From NCBI RefSeq assembly GCF_000756715.1, contig NZ_CCSE01000001.1:434001-498000 (forward strand): DNA of 64,000 nt, given 5' to 3'. This document shows positions 29,537 through 41,094 of the stretch, piece by piece. The notes under the pieces are model-generated. The model saw nothing but the letters and a program-made list of their open reading frames with translations. It did no database searches and was not told the origin of the DNA. A program made the translations under genes and the position numbers. Numbering within the stretch: the first letter of the stretch is position 1; each line of letters begins with the position of its first letter. This stretch comes from Jeotgalicoccus saudimassiliensis (GTDB taxonomy: Bacteria > Bacillota > Bacilli > Staphylococcales > Salinicoccaceae).

Positions 29537-30764
29537 CAAAGAGCAGGTATCAGATGTGTATATTAAAAACGGTAAGATTGAAAGTGTCGGACAGAACCTG
29601 ACAGGAGACGGTGAAGTTATCGACTGTACAGGGCTGTTGCTGACACCTGGTCTTGTCGATGTCCATGTGCACTTAAGAGAACCGGGATTCGAACATAAAG
29701 AAACGATTAAATCGGGTACGAAAGCAGCGGCGCGCGGCGGATTTACGACAATCTGTCCGATGCCGAATACGAATCCGATTATCGATACACCGGAAATACT
29801 CCGTGATTTAAATGAAAAAATTGAAAGCGATGCTGTCATTAAAGTACTGCCTTACGTGTCGATAACCACGGGTCTTAAAGGCGAGGAACTAGTAGACTTC
29901 GAAAAGTTAAAAGCAGAAGGTGCGTTTGCTTTCACTGACGACGGTGTCGGCGTACAGAGTGCGGATATGATGTACCGCGCGATGCAGAGCGCATCAAAAC
30001 TCGATATGGCGATTGTTGCGCATACCGAAGAAAATTCACTGATATACGGCGGCGCGATACACGAAGGGAAAACGAGTGCAAAGCTCGGTGTAAAAGGTAT
30101 TCCATCAATTACTGAGTCGACGCAGATTGCACGGGATGTGCTGCTTGCCGAAGCGGCTGACTGTCATTACCATGTATGTCACGTTTCAACGAAAGAGAGC
30201 GTCAGAGTAATCCGTGACGCGAAACGTGCCGGTATTAAAGTGACGGCGGAAGTGACGCCTCATCACCTCGTACTCGATGAGAACGATATTACAGAAAAAG
30301 ATCCAAACTATAAGATGAACCCGCCGCTCCGAGCTTCTGAAGACAGGGGAGCACTAATTGAAGGGCTGCTTGACGGCACAATCGACTTTATCGCAACTGA
30401 CCACGCACCGCATCAGGATGATGAAAAAGCGGCAGGCATTGAAACGGCACCTTTCGGTATCGTCGGTATTGAAAATGCATTTCAGCTCATTTTTACAAAA
30501 CTTGTTAAAACAGGGGTGTTTACGCTGCAGCAGCTGGTCGACTGGATGACAGTCAAGCCGAGTGAAGTATTTAAACTGGACAGCGGGACGCTTAAAACAG
30601 GGAGAGCGGCAGACATTACACTGATTGACTTAAACCGCGAGTATATGCTCGATAAAAACGAATTTTTATCGAATTCTAAAAATACGCCGTTCCACGGTGA
30701 GACGCTGTTAAGCGATATCGCGATGACAATCGTTGACGGAAAAGTAGTGTACGAGAATAAGTAA
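29502..30764 (+). CDS. pyrC: Dihydroorotase
   Basis: A 420-residue type I amidohydrolase that cyclises carbamoyl aspartate. Metal-binding residues are visible in [32 protein letters not shown] and ATDHAPHQ. The start lies inside the end of pyrB. In Bacillus and Staphylococcus carA and carB would come next; here pyrK follows after 17 bases. Confidence 0.96.
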   Translation: MLLKNATLLLNNKEQVSDVYIKNGKIESVGQNLTGDGEVIDCTGLLLTPGLVDVHVHLREPGFEHKETIKSGTKAAARGGFTTICPMPNTNPIIDTPEILRDLNEKIESDAVIKVLPYVSITTGLKGEELVDFEKLKAEGAFAFTDDGVGVQSADMMYRAMQSASKLDMAIVAHTEENSLIYGGAIHEGKTSAKLGVKGIPSITESTQIARDVLLAEAADCHYHVCHVSTKESVRVIRDAKRAGIKVTAEVTPHHLVLDENDITEKDPNYKMNPPLRASEDRGALIEGLLDGTIDFIATDHAPHQDDEKAAGIETAPFGIVGIENAFQLIFTKLVKTGVFTLQQLVDWMTVKPSEVFKLDSGTLKTGRAADITLIDLNREYMLDKNEFLSNSKNTPFHGETLLSDIAMTIVDGKVVYENK

Positions 30765-30781
30765 AATACAGGGGTGCTGAC

Positions 30782-32448
<1,667 letters not shown>

Positions 32449-32469
32449 CACATTAGGAGGAATTTTAAG

Positions 32470-33165
32470 ATGACAGCGAAACCAATTATTGCACTGGATT
32501 TCAGTACGTACGAAGAGGCTAAAATATTTCTTGCCGGCTTCGATGAAAAACTGTACGTCAAAATCGGCATGGAACTGTATATGCAGAGCGGGCCGGCGAT
32601 TATCGATGTAATTAAAGCATACGGGCACGACGTTTTTCTGGACTTAAAATTACACGACATTCCGACAACAGTGGAACGTACAATGTCGGTACTCGGCAAA
32701 CTTAATGTGGATATGGTCAACGTTCACGCATCCGGCGGTTTTGAAATGATGAAACGCGCCGCGGCAGCTTTCAGAAAAGAAAATGCAGATGGTAAAATAA
32801 TTGCGGTGACACAGCTGACAAGCATGGATGAACGGACGATGCAGCGCGAGCAGCAGACACCGCTGTCTCTGACAGACAGCGTGCTTCATTATGCAGAACT
32901 GGCATATAAAGCGGGACTGGACGGTGTAGTATCATCACCGCTTGAAAGCAGACTGATTCATAATGAAATCTCGGAACACTTTTTAACAGTGACACCGGGC
33001 ATCCGTTTACCGGACAATAATAACGATGATCAGGTCCGTGTTGTGACACCGGACAAAGCGAAATTACTCGGTTCCGATTATATTGTCGTCGGGCGGCCGA
33101 TTACACAGAGCAGCAATCCGGCAGAAGCGTATAAAGAAATTAAACATCTGTGGGAGGGTGTATAA
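32470..33165 (+). CDS. pyrF: Orotidine 5'-phosphate decarboxylase
   Basis: A 231-residue TIM-barrel enzyme that converts OMP to UMP. The catalytic Asp-Lys-Asp array is in FLDLKLHDIPTTV, and the phosphate site in TPGIR and VVGRPIT. AGGAGG lies upstream of the ATG. pyrE follows after one base. Confidence 0.97.
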   Translation: MTAKPIIALDFSTYEEAKIFLAGFDEKLYVKIGMELYMQSGPAIIDVIKAYGHDVFLDLKLHDIPTTVERTMSVLGKLNVDMVNVHASGGFEMMKRAAAAFRKENADGKIIAVTQLTSMDERTMQREQQTPLSLTDSVLHYAELAYKAGLDGVVSSPLESRLIHNEISEHFLTVTPGIRLPDNNNDDQVRVVTPDKAKLLGSDYIVVGRPITQSSNPAEAYKEIKHLWEGV

Positions 33166-33166
33166 T

Positions 33167-33772
33167 ATGTATCCGTCAGTTGCACATATACTTTTGGATA
33201 TCGATGCGGTCAAACTGTCACCTGAAGAACCGTTTACGTGGGCGAGCGGCATCAAATCACCGATTTACTGTGATAACAGACAGATTCTCGGTGATGTTGA
33301 AGCCCACCGTAAAGTAATCGAACTGTTTACACAACAGCTGTCAAAATTCGATGAAGCGGATGTTATTGTCGGTACAGCAACAGCGGGTATTCCCCATGCG
33401 ACACTGATTGCCGACAGGCTGAACAAGCCGTCAGCGTATGTGCGCGGTTCTAAAAAAGCGCATGGTACTGCAAGGCAGATAGAAGGGGCTTCGGTAAATG
33501 GCAGACGGGTCGTCGTTATCGAAGACTTAATTTCAACAGGAGGCTCAAGTCTGAATGCTGTCGAAGCACTTCGGGCAGACGGCGCTGAAGTCATCGGTGT
33601 TGCTGCAATATTCTCATACGGCATCGAGGGTGCAAAAGAGAAATTTGAGGAAGCCGAGTGTGCTTACTCTGTGCTGTGCGATCTGGATACGCTGCTTGAA
33701 GTGGCAGAAAAACGTAAGGTACTGGATGCAAAAGGTGCAGACGAGGTACGTCGATTCAGAGACGGGTTATAA
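33167..33772 (+). CDS. pyrE: Orotate phosphoribosyltransferase
   Basis: A 201-residue enzyme joining orotate and PRPP. The PRPP motif VVVIEDLISTGGSS is clear. The ATG at 33167 follows GGGAGGGTG; longer frames reading back into pyrF are not used. Last gene of the operon, followed by a terminator. Confidence 0.96.
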   Translation: MYPSVAHILLDIDAVKLSPEEPFTWASGIKSPIYCDNRQILGDVEAHRKVIELFTQQLSKFDEADVIVGTATAGIPHATLIADRLNKPSAYVRGSKKAHGTARQIEGASVNGRRVVVIEDLISTGGSSLNAVEALRADGAEVIGVAAIFSYGIEGAKEKFEEAECAYSVLCDLDTLLEVAEKRKVLDAKGADEVRRFRDGL

Positions 33773-33779
33773 TAATTGG

Positions 33780-33811
33780 AACCGGCAGACTGATTGGTCT
33801 GACGGTTTTTT
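33780..33811 (+). terminator. Terminator of the pyr operon
   Basis: AACCG and CAGAC (33780-33790) pair with GTCTG and CGGTT (33797-33807), with single-base bulges, followed by T6. Confidence 0.8.
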
Positions 33812-33849
33812 GTTGTGGATTGACTGCGTGTGACCGCCGGCACCGGAAA

Positions 33850-33877
33850 CAAAAAAGCGCCGAATTATCGGCGCTTT
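33850..33877 (-). terminator. Terminator of rqcH
   Basis: AAAGCGCCGA pairs perfectly with TCGGCGCTTT (33854-33877). On the minus strand it runs into six T, 3 bases after the rqcH stop. Confidence 0.85.
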
Positions 33878-33879
33878 CG

Positions 33880-35574
33880 TTAATCCTTTTTCATTTGTTT
33901 AACTTTGTCAGGGTCCGGATCGACGAGTACCGTCGATTGTTCACTGTATGTTACGAAGCCGGGTTTCGTGCCCGGGATATTTTTAACGTGTTTGATTTCC
34001 GTATAGTCAACGGGCACGCCTGCTGACTGGCCCGCTTTCGAGTGAAATGCGGCAAGCATTGCCGCTTCAAGTATGTCTTCTTCCGGTATGTCCGGAGCGT
34101 TATGTGCAATGACGACGTGTGAGCCCGGGATGTCTTTCGTATGGAGCCACAGATGGTTGTTCTGTGCTTTCCGGTTCGTTAAATAGTCGTTCTGTTTATT
34201 GTTCTTGCCGACAAAAACCGGCAGACCGTTCGATGTTTCAAACTCATGCAGCTGAATTTTATGTGTTTTCTTTTTCTTTTTGCCTCTGCCGCGCTCTTTA
34301 ATAATCTTCTGTTCGATTAATTCCTGTCGGACTTCCTCGACTTCATCTGCCGTCGTGATATTTTCCATCTGATGCAGCAGATTACTGTAATACTCAACGT
34401 CCATATGTGCAATTCTAAGCTGTTCTTCCGCAAGCTTCTCACGGTTTTTCAACTTATTGTACATATTGTAGTAGCGTTGTGCATTTTCTGCAGGCGAGAG
34501 CTGTTTATCGAGAGGAATTTCTATATCCTCATTTGTATAGTAATCCATCACGACTGCGGATTCCTGATAATTGCCGATGCTGTGCATATAAGCTGTAATC
34601 AGCTCACCGTATTTCTGGTACTTGTCTTTTTCCGCCGCTTCTGTTAAATCCGCTTCAAGGTTCGTTATTTTACGTACAGTCTTATCGTGCTCACGCTCGA
34701 TGACCTGCAGGTAGTCCGACGATTTCTGGCGGATGGCGCTGATCTGGTTGCGCCGGTGGTAAAACTCATCGAGCAGCCCGCTCAGCGTTTCATACGTCTT
34801 ATCGGGTTCGCCGAGATGTGTCAGCGGCGTAAAGTAAAATACAGGTTTCTTCCGTTCGTAATAAACCGCCTGGATATTCTCAGCCGCTTTAAACGTCTCT
34901 TTAATTGCCGGTACGATATTATCCGTGTTGAAGTATTTTACATGCGATTCCACCTCGTCGATAAACACGGGGCTGAAGCCTTCAATGTTTTTCAATATCT
35001 GGCGTTTCAGCCTGCCTGAGTTAAAGTCGATAAACTTCGGCAGCTCGTCGAGTTCTGCGGTTCTCGGATTCAGCTTCTTATCTGTCGGCGGGCCTTCGTA
35101 TGTGAAGCCCGGCATAATTGTCCGGACATTATTGTTCGGCGTTAAATGTTTAATGCCGTCGATAATTTTATATTCGCTGTCTGTTAAAATAATATTCGAA
35201 TGACGCCCCATAATTTCAAGTATCAGTATGCGTTCAATATCATCGCCGATATCGTTAATTGCACGGATATGAATGTGCACCTGCCGGTCGTTGCCGAGCT
35301 GTTCAATAGACGTAATAAAACCGCCCTCGATATGTTTTCTTAAAATACGTGAAAACATCGGCGGATCAAAAGGGAACTCATATTTCTGTTCTGTGATATG
35401 GAAGCGGGCGTACATCGGGTGACTGCTCATAAGCAGCTGATGGTTTTTACCGCCTGCGCGCATTTTAAATAGAAGAGATGTATTATCCATCTGCTGTATT
35501 TTATTTATTTTACCGCGCACCAGAAACTGGAGTTCATCTACCAGTGCATGTGTAAAATTTCCGTCAAAAGCCAT
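33880..35574 (-). CDS. rqcH: Ribosome quality control protein RqcH (NFACT family)
   Basis: A 564-residue NFACT protein, often annotated as fibronectin-binding protein. RqcH binds stalled 50S subunits and adds alanine tails to trapped peptides. The order is NFACT-N (1-about 180, with Asp96-Arg97 in GNDRQVH, the residues needed for tailing in homologues), two helix-hairpin-helix and coiled-coil parts (about 250-430), and the C-terminal NFACT-R domain (HLWLHTKDIPGSHVVI). The protein is in its usual place upstream of and divergent from gmk. The surface-adhesin name is not supported, since no signal peptide is present. Confidence 0.92.
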   Translation of the reverse strand: MAFDGNFTHALVDELQFLVRGKINKIQQMDNTSLLFKMRAGGKNHQLLMSSHPMYARFHITEQKYEFPFDPPMFSRILRKHIEGGFITSIEQLGNDRQVHIHIRAINDIGDDIERILILEIMGRHSNIILTDSEYKIIDGIKHLTPNNNVRTIMPGFTYEGPPTDKKLNPRTAELDELPKFIDFNSGRLKRQILKNIEGFSPVFIDEVESHVKYFNTDNIVPAIKETFKAAENIQAVYYERKKPVFYFTPLTHLGEPDKTYETLSGLLDEFYHRRNQISAIRQKSSDYLQVIEREHDKTVRKITNLEADLTEAAEKDKYQKYGELITAYMHSIGNYQESAVVMDYYTNEDIEIPLDKQLSPAENAQRYYNMYNKLKNREKLAEEQLRIAHMDVEYYSNLLHQMENITTADEVEEVRQELIEQKIIKERGRGKKKKKTHKIQLHEFETSNGLPVFVGKNNKQNDYLTNRKAQNNHLWLHTKDIPGSHVVIAHNAPDIPEEDILEAAMLAAFHSKAGQSAGVPVDYTEIKHVKNIPGTKPGFVTYSEQSTVLVDPDPDKVKQMKKD

Positions 35575-35680
35575 GGGTTTTCCTCCTCAAAATGATTACA
35601 TATTATTTTAGCATGAATGGGGATTTAATGTCCGGTTTAAGGATGAAATTTTATGCAATCTATGGTACATTAAGAAGTAA

Positions 35681-36327
<647 letters not shown>

Positions 36328-36328
<1 letters not shown>

Positions 36329-36522
36329 TGTTATACCCAGCTGGTCATGAACTTAAAAAAAATGTCGATTCCAAATACCTTGTTGTAACGATGGCGGCTA
36401 AGCGCGCAAGACAGTTACAGGAAAATCCTGAAGGTGCATTACTCGACTCATACCGTTCGAAAACAAATGTCGGCTACTCTCTTGAAGAGATTGCAGCAGG
36501 CAAAGTTACAGTACACAAATAA
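36328..36522 (+). CDS. rpoZ: RNA polymerase omega subunit
   Basis: A 64-residue protein with the omega pattern DSKYLVVTMAAKRARQL. GGAGG precedes the ATG, which overlaps the gmk stop. Omega helps assemble RNA polymerase and takes part in ppGpp effects in some bacteria. The end of the gene carries a promoter for coaBC. Confidence 0.95.
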
Positions 36523-36534
36523 AAGAGATATAAT
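36506..36534 (+). promoter_or_regulatory. Candidate promoter of coaBC inside the end of rpoZ
   Basis: TTACAG (36506-36511), 17-base spacer, TATAAT (36529-36534). The expected RNA start, near 36541, falls in the left arm of the terminator at 36538-36564, so RNA from here would lose most of that hairpin. Confidence 0.55.
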
Positions 36535-36537
36535 GAG

Positions 36538-36564
36538 GCTGACAAGAAATTGTCAGCTTTTTTT
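36538..36564 (+). terminator. Terminator between rpoZ and coaBC
   Basis: GCTGACAA (36538-36545) pairs with TTGTCAGC (36550-36557) through a GAAA tetraloop, followed by T7. It ends only 15 bases before the coaBC start codon. Confidence 0.85.
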
Positions 36565-36579
36565 AAAGAGGTGATTAAT

Positions 36580-37767
36580 TTGGCAAATATTGTCCTCGGA
36601 GTTACAGGGGGAATTGCAAGTTATAAAGCAATCGATTTAACGAGTAAACTCATTCAATCCGGGCATGAGGTCCGCGTTGTCCTGACGGATAATACGCTGG
36701 AGTTCGTGACGCCGCTCGCTTTTCAGGCAATCAGCAGAAACCACGTCTATACCAATACTTTTTTAGAAGAAAATCCAAGTCATATTGCACATATTAATAT
36801 CGGGGAGTGGGCTGACATTATCGCAGTCGTTCCGGTTACGGCAAATACGATCGGTAAATTTGCAAACGGCATCTACGATAACATGCTGCTGAACGTGCTC
36901 GCTGCCAATACGAAACCCGTATTAATGGCGCCGGCAATGAACGTTCATATGCTGCACCAGCCGTCCGTTCAGGAAAACATCGATAAACTGCGCAGCCAGG
37001 GTGTGGAGTTTATCGACTCGGAAACAGGTTTTCTTGCATGCGGATACAACGCAAAAGGCCGTCTGGCAGCCGTGCCTGATATAATGGCGAAAATTAACGA
37101 TATGCTGAATGTAAAACAGACGCTTGCAAATAAACGCGTGCTGGTTACGGCAGGGCCGACGAGGGAACGCCTTGACCCGATCAGATATCTGTCCAATTTT
37201 TCAAGCGGGAAAATGGGTTACAGTATCGCAGACAGTTTTAAACGACGCGGTGCCGATGTTATTCTCGTCAGCGGACCGACAAATCTGCCGGCACCACCGG
37301 GTGTGACGCGCATCGACGTGGAATCCACAGCCGAGATGTTCGAAGCGGTGAAACAGCACATGAATGCGGATATCGGTATCTTTACCGCAGCTGTGTCCGA
37401 CTTTACCGTTAAAGATAAAAGTGAGCATAAAATTAAAAAGCAGGCAGGCAGTGTGCCGGCAATCGAATTAACCGAAACTGAAGATATATTAAAGTATGTC
37501 GGTCATAACAATGAAGACATGTATGTCGTCGGCTTTGCCGCAGAAACAAATAATGTTGAAGAATATGCACAGGGGAAACTAGAGTCAAAAAAGGCTGACG
37601 CAATTATTATGAACGATGTATCGGATACGTCAATCGGCATGAACAGTGACGATAATGAAGTAACGATTATTTATAAAGACGGCGGCAAAGTGCCGCTTCA
37701 AAAAATGGCAAAGACCGAACTTGCAGAAAAAATAGCGGATGAACTGATGAATAAGGTGATGGACTGA
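36580..37767 (+). CDS. coaBC: Phosphopantothenoylcysteine decarboxylase/synthase CoaBC
   Basis: A 395-residue fused enzyme of coenzyme A synthesis. The N-terminal flavoprotein decarboxylase half (CoaC) shows GVTGGIASYKA, the PASANT-like PVTANTIGK and PAMNVHM; the C-terminal synthase half (CoaB) shows VTAGPTRERLDPIRYLSN and the KK residues in KIKKQAG. The start codon is TTG at 36580, 7 bases after AGAGG. Its stop overlaps the priA start (TGATG). Confidence 0.94.
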   Translation: MANIVLGVTGGIASYKAIDLTSKLIQSGHEVRVVLTDNTLEFVTPLAFQAISRNHVYTNTFLEENPSHIAHINIGEWADIIAVVPVTANTIGKFANGIYDNMLLNVLAANTKPVLMAPAMNVHMLHQPSVQENIDKLRSQGVEFIDSETGFLACGYNAKGRLAAVPDIMAKINDMLNVKQTLANKRVLVTAGPTRERLDPIRYLSNFSSGKMGYSIADSFKRRGADVILVSGPTNLPAPPGVTRIDVESTAEMFEAVKQHMNADIGIFTAAVSDFTVKDKSEHKIKKQAGSVPAIELTETEDILKYVGHNNEDMYVVGFAAETNNVEEYAQGKLESKKADAIIMNDVSDTSIGMNSDDNEVTIIYKDGGKVPLQKMAKTELAEKIADELMNKVMD

Positions 37768-40148
37768 TGTTTGCTGCAGTAATCGTCGGAGTCAACAGCA
37801 AAGACGTTAACCGGCTGTTCGATTATAAAATTCCTGACCGCCTCACGGATGTTATTAAAGTCGGGCACCGCGTCTTCGTACCATTTGGTCCAAGACATGT
37901 TCAGGCATACGTTATGAGTATTCATGACGACACCGGTGTCCCTGAGGACAAAGTGAAGGAAATTGTCAAGGTGATGGATGTTGAGCCGGTGCTGACAGAT
38001 GAACTCGTTGAACTCTCGAAAAAGCTCGCGAACTATTACATCGAGCCGTATATATCTGTTATTGAAACGATACTGCCGGTGGCGTTGAAAACAAAGTCGA
38101 AAAAAGTCCTGATGCTTGATGATTCAGCATCAGGTGAAGCAAAATTTATCTATGAAAGTTATGCTGTTAACGGTGAACTGGAAACGAAAAGTCTCCATAC
38201 GCGTGATCTCGCAAAACTGATGCCGTATATCGACACAGGGGAAATTTATGAAGATATTCTGATCAAGCAGCATACGCGTAAAAAAATCCAAAAAGGCGTG
38301 CGCTCACTCTACTTAAATAAAGCACCGCTGGAACGTGCCCCAAAACAGTACGAGGCGCTGCATGTTATCGAAGACAGCAATGAGCCGGTGCTGCTCGCTG
38401 ACCTTAAAGCACAGGGATACTCGGAAGCGCTTGTCCGGGAACTGGAGAAAAAAGGTTACGTGGAAAAACTCGATATGATCGTCGAACGTGATCCGTATGA
38501 ATCAGCAGTGTTTGAAGCGGATTACGAAAAGGAACTGACAGGAGAGCAGACGGCGGCATTTAACAGCATCAATAATGCACTTAACAACAGAGAAGATGAA
38601 ACGTTTCTGCTTCACGGTATTACAGGGAGCGGGAAAACAGAAGTATATCTGCAGCTGATCCAGACTGCATTGAACAACGGCCGGGATGCAATTATGCTCG
38701 TCCCTGAAATCGCACTGACACCGCAAATGGTCAACAGGTTTAAAGCGCGTTTCGGCGACGATGTGGCGGTGCTGCATTCGGCGCTGTCGCATGGTGAAAA
38801 ATACGATGAATGGCGTAAAATCCAGAGTGGGCGCGCACGGGTATCCGTCGGCGCACGTTCTTCAATATTCGCACCGTTTAAAAATATCGGGATTATTATT
38901 ATCGACGAAGAGCACGAAACGACGTACAAACAATCTGAACGTCCGATGTACCATGCAGCAGAAGTCGCGAAACTCAGATCGGAATATCATCATTGTCCGG
39001 TCGTTCTGGGTTCTGCGACACCATCTCTTGAATCATACGCACGGAGTTCAAAAGAAGTGTACAAGCGCTTCGAACTGACGCACCGTCCGGGTATGCAGCA
39101 GGTGCCGAAGGCGGAAATTGTCGATATGAGCGATGAACATAAAGACGGCAACTCAGGTATTTTATCGCGCAGGCTTGAAGCGGCGATACAGGACAGAATT
39201 GACAGAGGCGAACAGACCGTACTGCTGTTAAACAGAAGAGGATTTGCGAATTTCCAGATCTGTCAGAACTGCGGTCATGTGCCGCAGTGTCCAAACTGCG
39301 ATATTTCACTGACATATCATAAAAATAACAGCAGCCTTCTTTGTCATTACTGCAGCTACGAAGAGCAGGTGACACGTAAGTGTGCTGACTGCGGTTCAAC
39401 TGACGTGACATTCAGAGGAACCGGTACACAAAAAGTGGAAGAAATTTTACGCGATGTTTTTAACGTTGATATTATCCGCATGGATGTCGATACAACACAG
39501 CGTAAAGGCGCGCATGAACAGCTGCTCAGCCGTTTTGAAAGCGACAATGTGCCGATACTGCTCGGAACGCAGATGATTGCAAAAGGGCTCGACTATCCGA
39601 ATGTAACGCTCGTTGGCGTACTGAATGCGGATACGATGTTAAATCTGCCGGACTTCAGGGCGAATGAACGGACGTTCCAGCTGCTGACGCAGGTGGCCGG
39701 CCGTGCCGGACGTCATGAGCTGCCCGGTGAAGTGATTTTTCAGACATATAACCCGGAACATTATGCGATTACGCTTGCGATGACGAACAATTATACGGAG
39801 TTTTACGACAGGGAAATGCAGTTCAGAAAGTTCGCGAGATACTCACCGTATTATTTCCATATACTGTTTACCGTATCGGCAGAACGGATTCACGACTGTC
39901 TTGAAGCGACGACCGACATTCATAAAACACTCGTCGACAATGTGAGTGAAAGCTGTATTATTATCGGGCCGTCGCCAAGTCCGATTGAGCGGATTAAAAA
40001 TAAGAACAGATTCCAGATACTGTTGAAATACAAACGGGAACCTGAACTGAAACATGTACTCGACGCACTTGATGAAAAGTATACACAGATTTATAAAAAG
40101 ACAGGATTGTCTTTAAAAATTGACGTCGATCCACAATATATTATGTAG
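37767..40148 (+). CDS. priA: Primosomal protein N' (replication restart helicase PriA)
   Basis: A 793-residue superfamily 2 helicase that reloads the replisome at broken forks. In order: N-terminal DNA-binding domain, Walker A HGITGSGKTEVY (about residues 286-297), Walker B IIDEEHETTYK, a zinc-binding cysteine region (CQNCGH, CPNC, CHYC, CADC at about 498-545) and C-terminal helicase motifs ending AGRAGRHE. In relatives a def gene stands between priA and fmt; here fmt starts 10 bases after priA. Confidence 0.96.
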   Translation: MFAAVIVGVNSKDVNRLFDYKIPDRLTDVIKVGHRVFVPFGPRHVQAYVMSIHDDTGVPEDKVKEIVKVMDVEPVLTDELVELSKKLANYYIEPYISVIETILPVALKTKSKKVLMLDDSASGEAKFIYESYAVNGELETKSLHTRDLAKLMPYIDTGEIYEDILIKQHTRKKIQKGVRSLYLNKAPLERAPKQYEALHVIEDSNEPVLLADLKAQGYSEALVRELEKKGYVEKLDMIVERDPYESAVFEADYEKELTGEQTAAFNSINNALNNREDETFLLHGITGSGKTEVYLQLIQTALNNGRDAIMLVPEIALTPQMVNRFKARFGDDVAVLHSALSHGEKYDEWRKIQSGRARVSVGARSSIFAPFKNIGIIIIDEEHETTYKQSERPMYHAAEVAKLRSEYHHCPVVLGSATPSLESYARSSKEVYKRFELTHRPGMQQVPKAEIVDMSDEHKDGNSGILSRRLEAAIQDRIDRGEQTVLLLNRRGFANFQICQNCGHVPQCPNCDISLTYHKNNSSLLCHYCSYEEQVTRKCADCGSTDVTFRGTGTQKVEEILRDVFNVDIIRMDVDTTQRKGAHEQLLSRFESDNVPILLGTQMIAKGLDYPNVTLVGVLNADTMLNLPDFRANERTFQLLTQVAGRAGRHELPGEVIFQTYNPEHYAITLAMTNNYTEFYDREMQFRKFARYSPYYFHILFTVSAERIHDCLEATTDIHKTLVDNVSESCIIIGPSPSPIERIKNKNRFQILLKYKREPELKHVLDALDEKYTQIYKKTGLSLKIDVDPQYIM

Positions 40149-40158
40149 GAGATTTCAT

Positions 40159-41094
40159 ATGACTAAAATTATCTTTATGGGTACACCGGATTTTTCGGTA
40201 CCGATACTAAAAGAACTTCATAAAGAGTACGGAGTAGACCTGGTGATATCACAGCCGGCACGTCCTGTCGGACGCAAAAAAGTAATGACGGATCCGCCGG
40301 TGGCCGCAGCTGCAAAACTGCTCGGCATAGAACTGTACCAGCCGGAAACGATGAAGTCGGAAGAAGCGTTTAAGATCGTTTCGGACTTAAATCCGGACCT
40401 GATTATTACAGCGGCTTTCGGACAGCTTCTGCCGGAAGAAATTTTAAACATTCCGGCACTGGGGTCGCTGAACGTGCACGCTTCGCTGCTGCCTAAACAC
40501 CGCGGTGGTGCACCGATTCACCGTGCACTGATTGACGGTGATGAAGAAACCGGCGTAACGATTATGTACATGGCTAAAAAGCTCGATGCAGGAGATATTG
40601 TTTCTGCACGCAGCATTAAAATAGAGGACAGTGACAACACGGGAACGCTGTTCAACAAACTGAGCAGTATCGGTGCCTCACTGTTAATGGATACACTGCC
40701 GGCTGTCATCGACGGCACAAACGGACGTACACCGCAAAATGACAGCGAAGCAACGTTCAGTCCGAATATATTAAAGAGCGATGAAGTGATCAGCTTTAAC
40801 AAACCGGCACGGGAAGTGTTTAATCATATACGCGGCCTGGCACCGTGGCCGGTCGGACATACGATACTCGGTGACAAGCGCCTGAAAATATTTGCAGCTG
40901 AACCCGCTGAAGGGAATCCGGGGAAAACACCGGGGACAATTACAGGGAAAAGTGACAACGGCTTCTTTGTCCAGGCAGCGGACGGGCTCGTAAACATTAC
41001 CGAAGTCCAGCTTGCCGGCAGGAAGAAAAATAATGCGCTCGATTTTATTAATAACAACAGTGATTTAATCGGCACGAAACTGGGTGAGAACTAA
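40159..41094 (+). CDS. fmt: Methionyl-tRNA formyltransferase
   Basis: A 311-residue enzyme that formylates initiator Met-tRNA. Start MTKIIFMGTPDFSVPIL, the formyl-THF site SLNVHASLLPKHRGGAPIHRA, and the C-terminal OB-type domain are present. The ATG at 40159 follows AGGAG; a longer in-frame version beginning in priA is not used. rsmB overlaps the stop (TAATG). Confidence 0.96.
   Translation: MTKIIFMGTPDFSVPILKELHKEYGVDLVISQPARPVGRKKVMTDPPVAAAAKLLGIELYQPETMKSEEAFKIVSDLNPDLIITAAFGQLLPEEILNIPALGSLNVHASLLPKHRGGAPIHRALIDGDEETGVTIMYMAKKLDAGDIVSARSIKIEDSDNTGTLFNKLSSIGASLLMDTLPAVIDGTNGRTPQNDSEATFSPNILKSDEVISFNKPAREVFNHIRGLAPWPVGHTILGDKRLKIFAAEPAEGNPGKTPGTITGKSDNGFFVQAADGLVNITEVQLAGRKKNNALDFINNNSDLIGTKLGEN

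Noticed and set aside
33880-35574. Surface fibronectin-binding adhesin
   Set aside because: No signal peptide or anchor; the NFACT domain order and Asp96-Arg97 fit RqcH.
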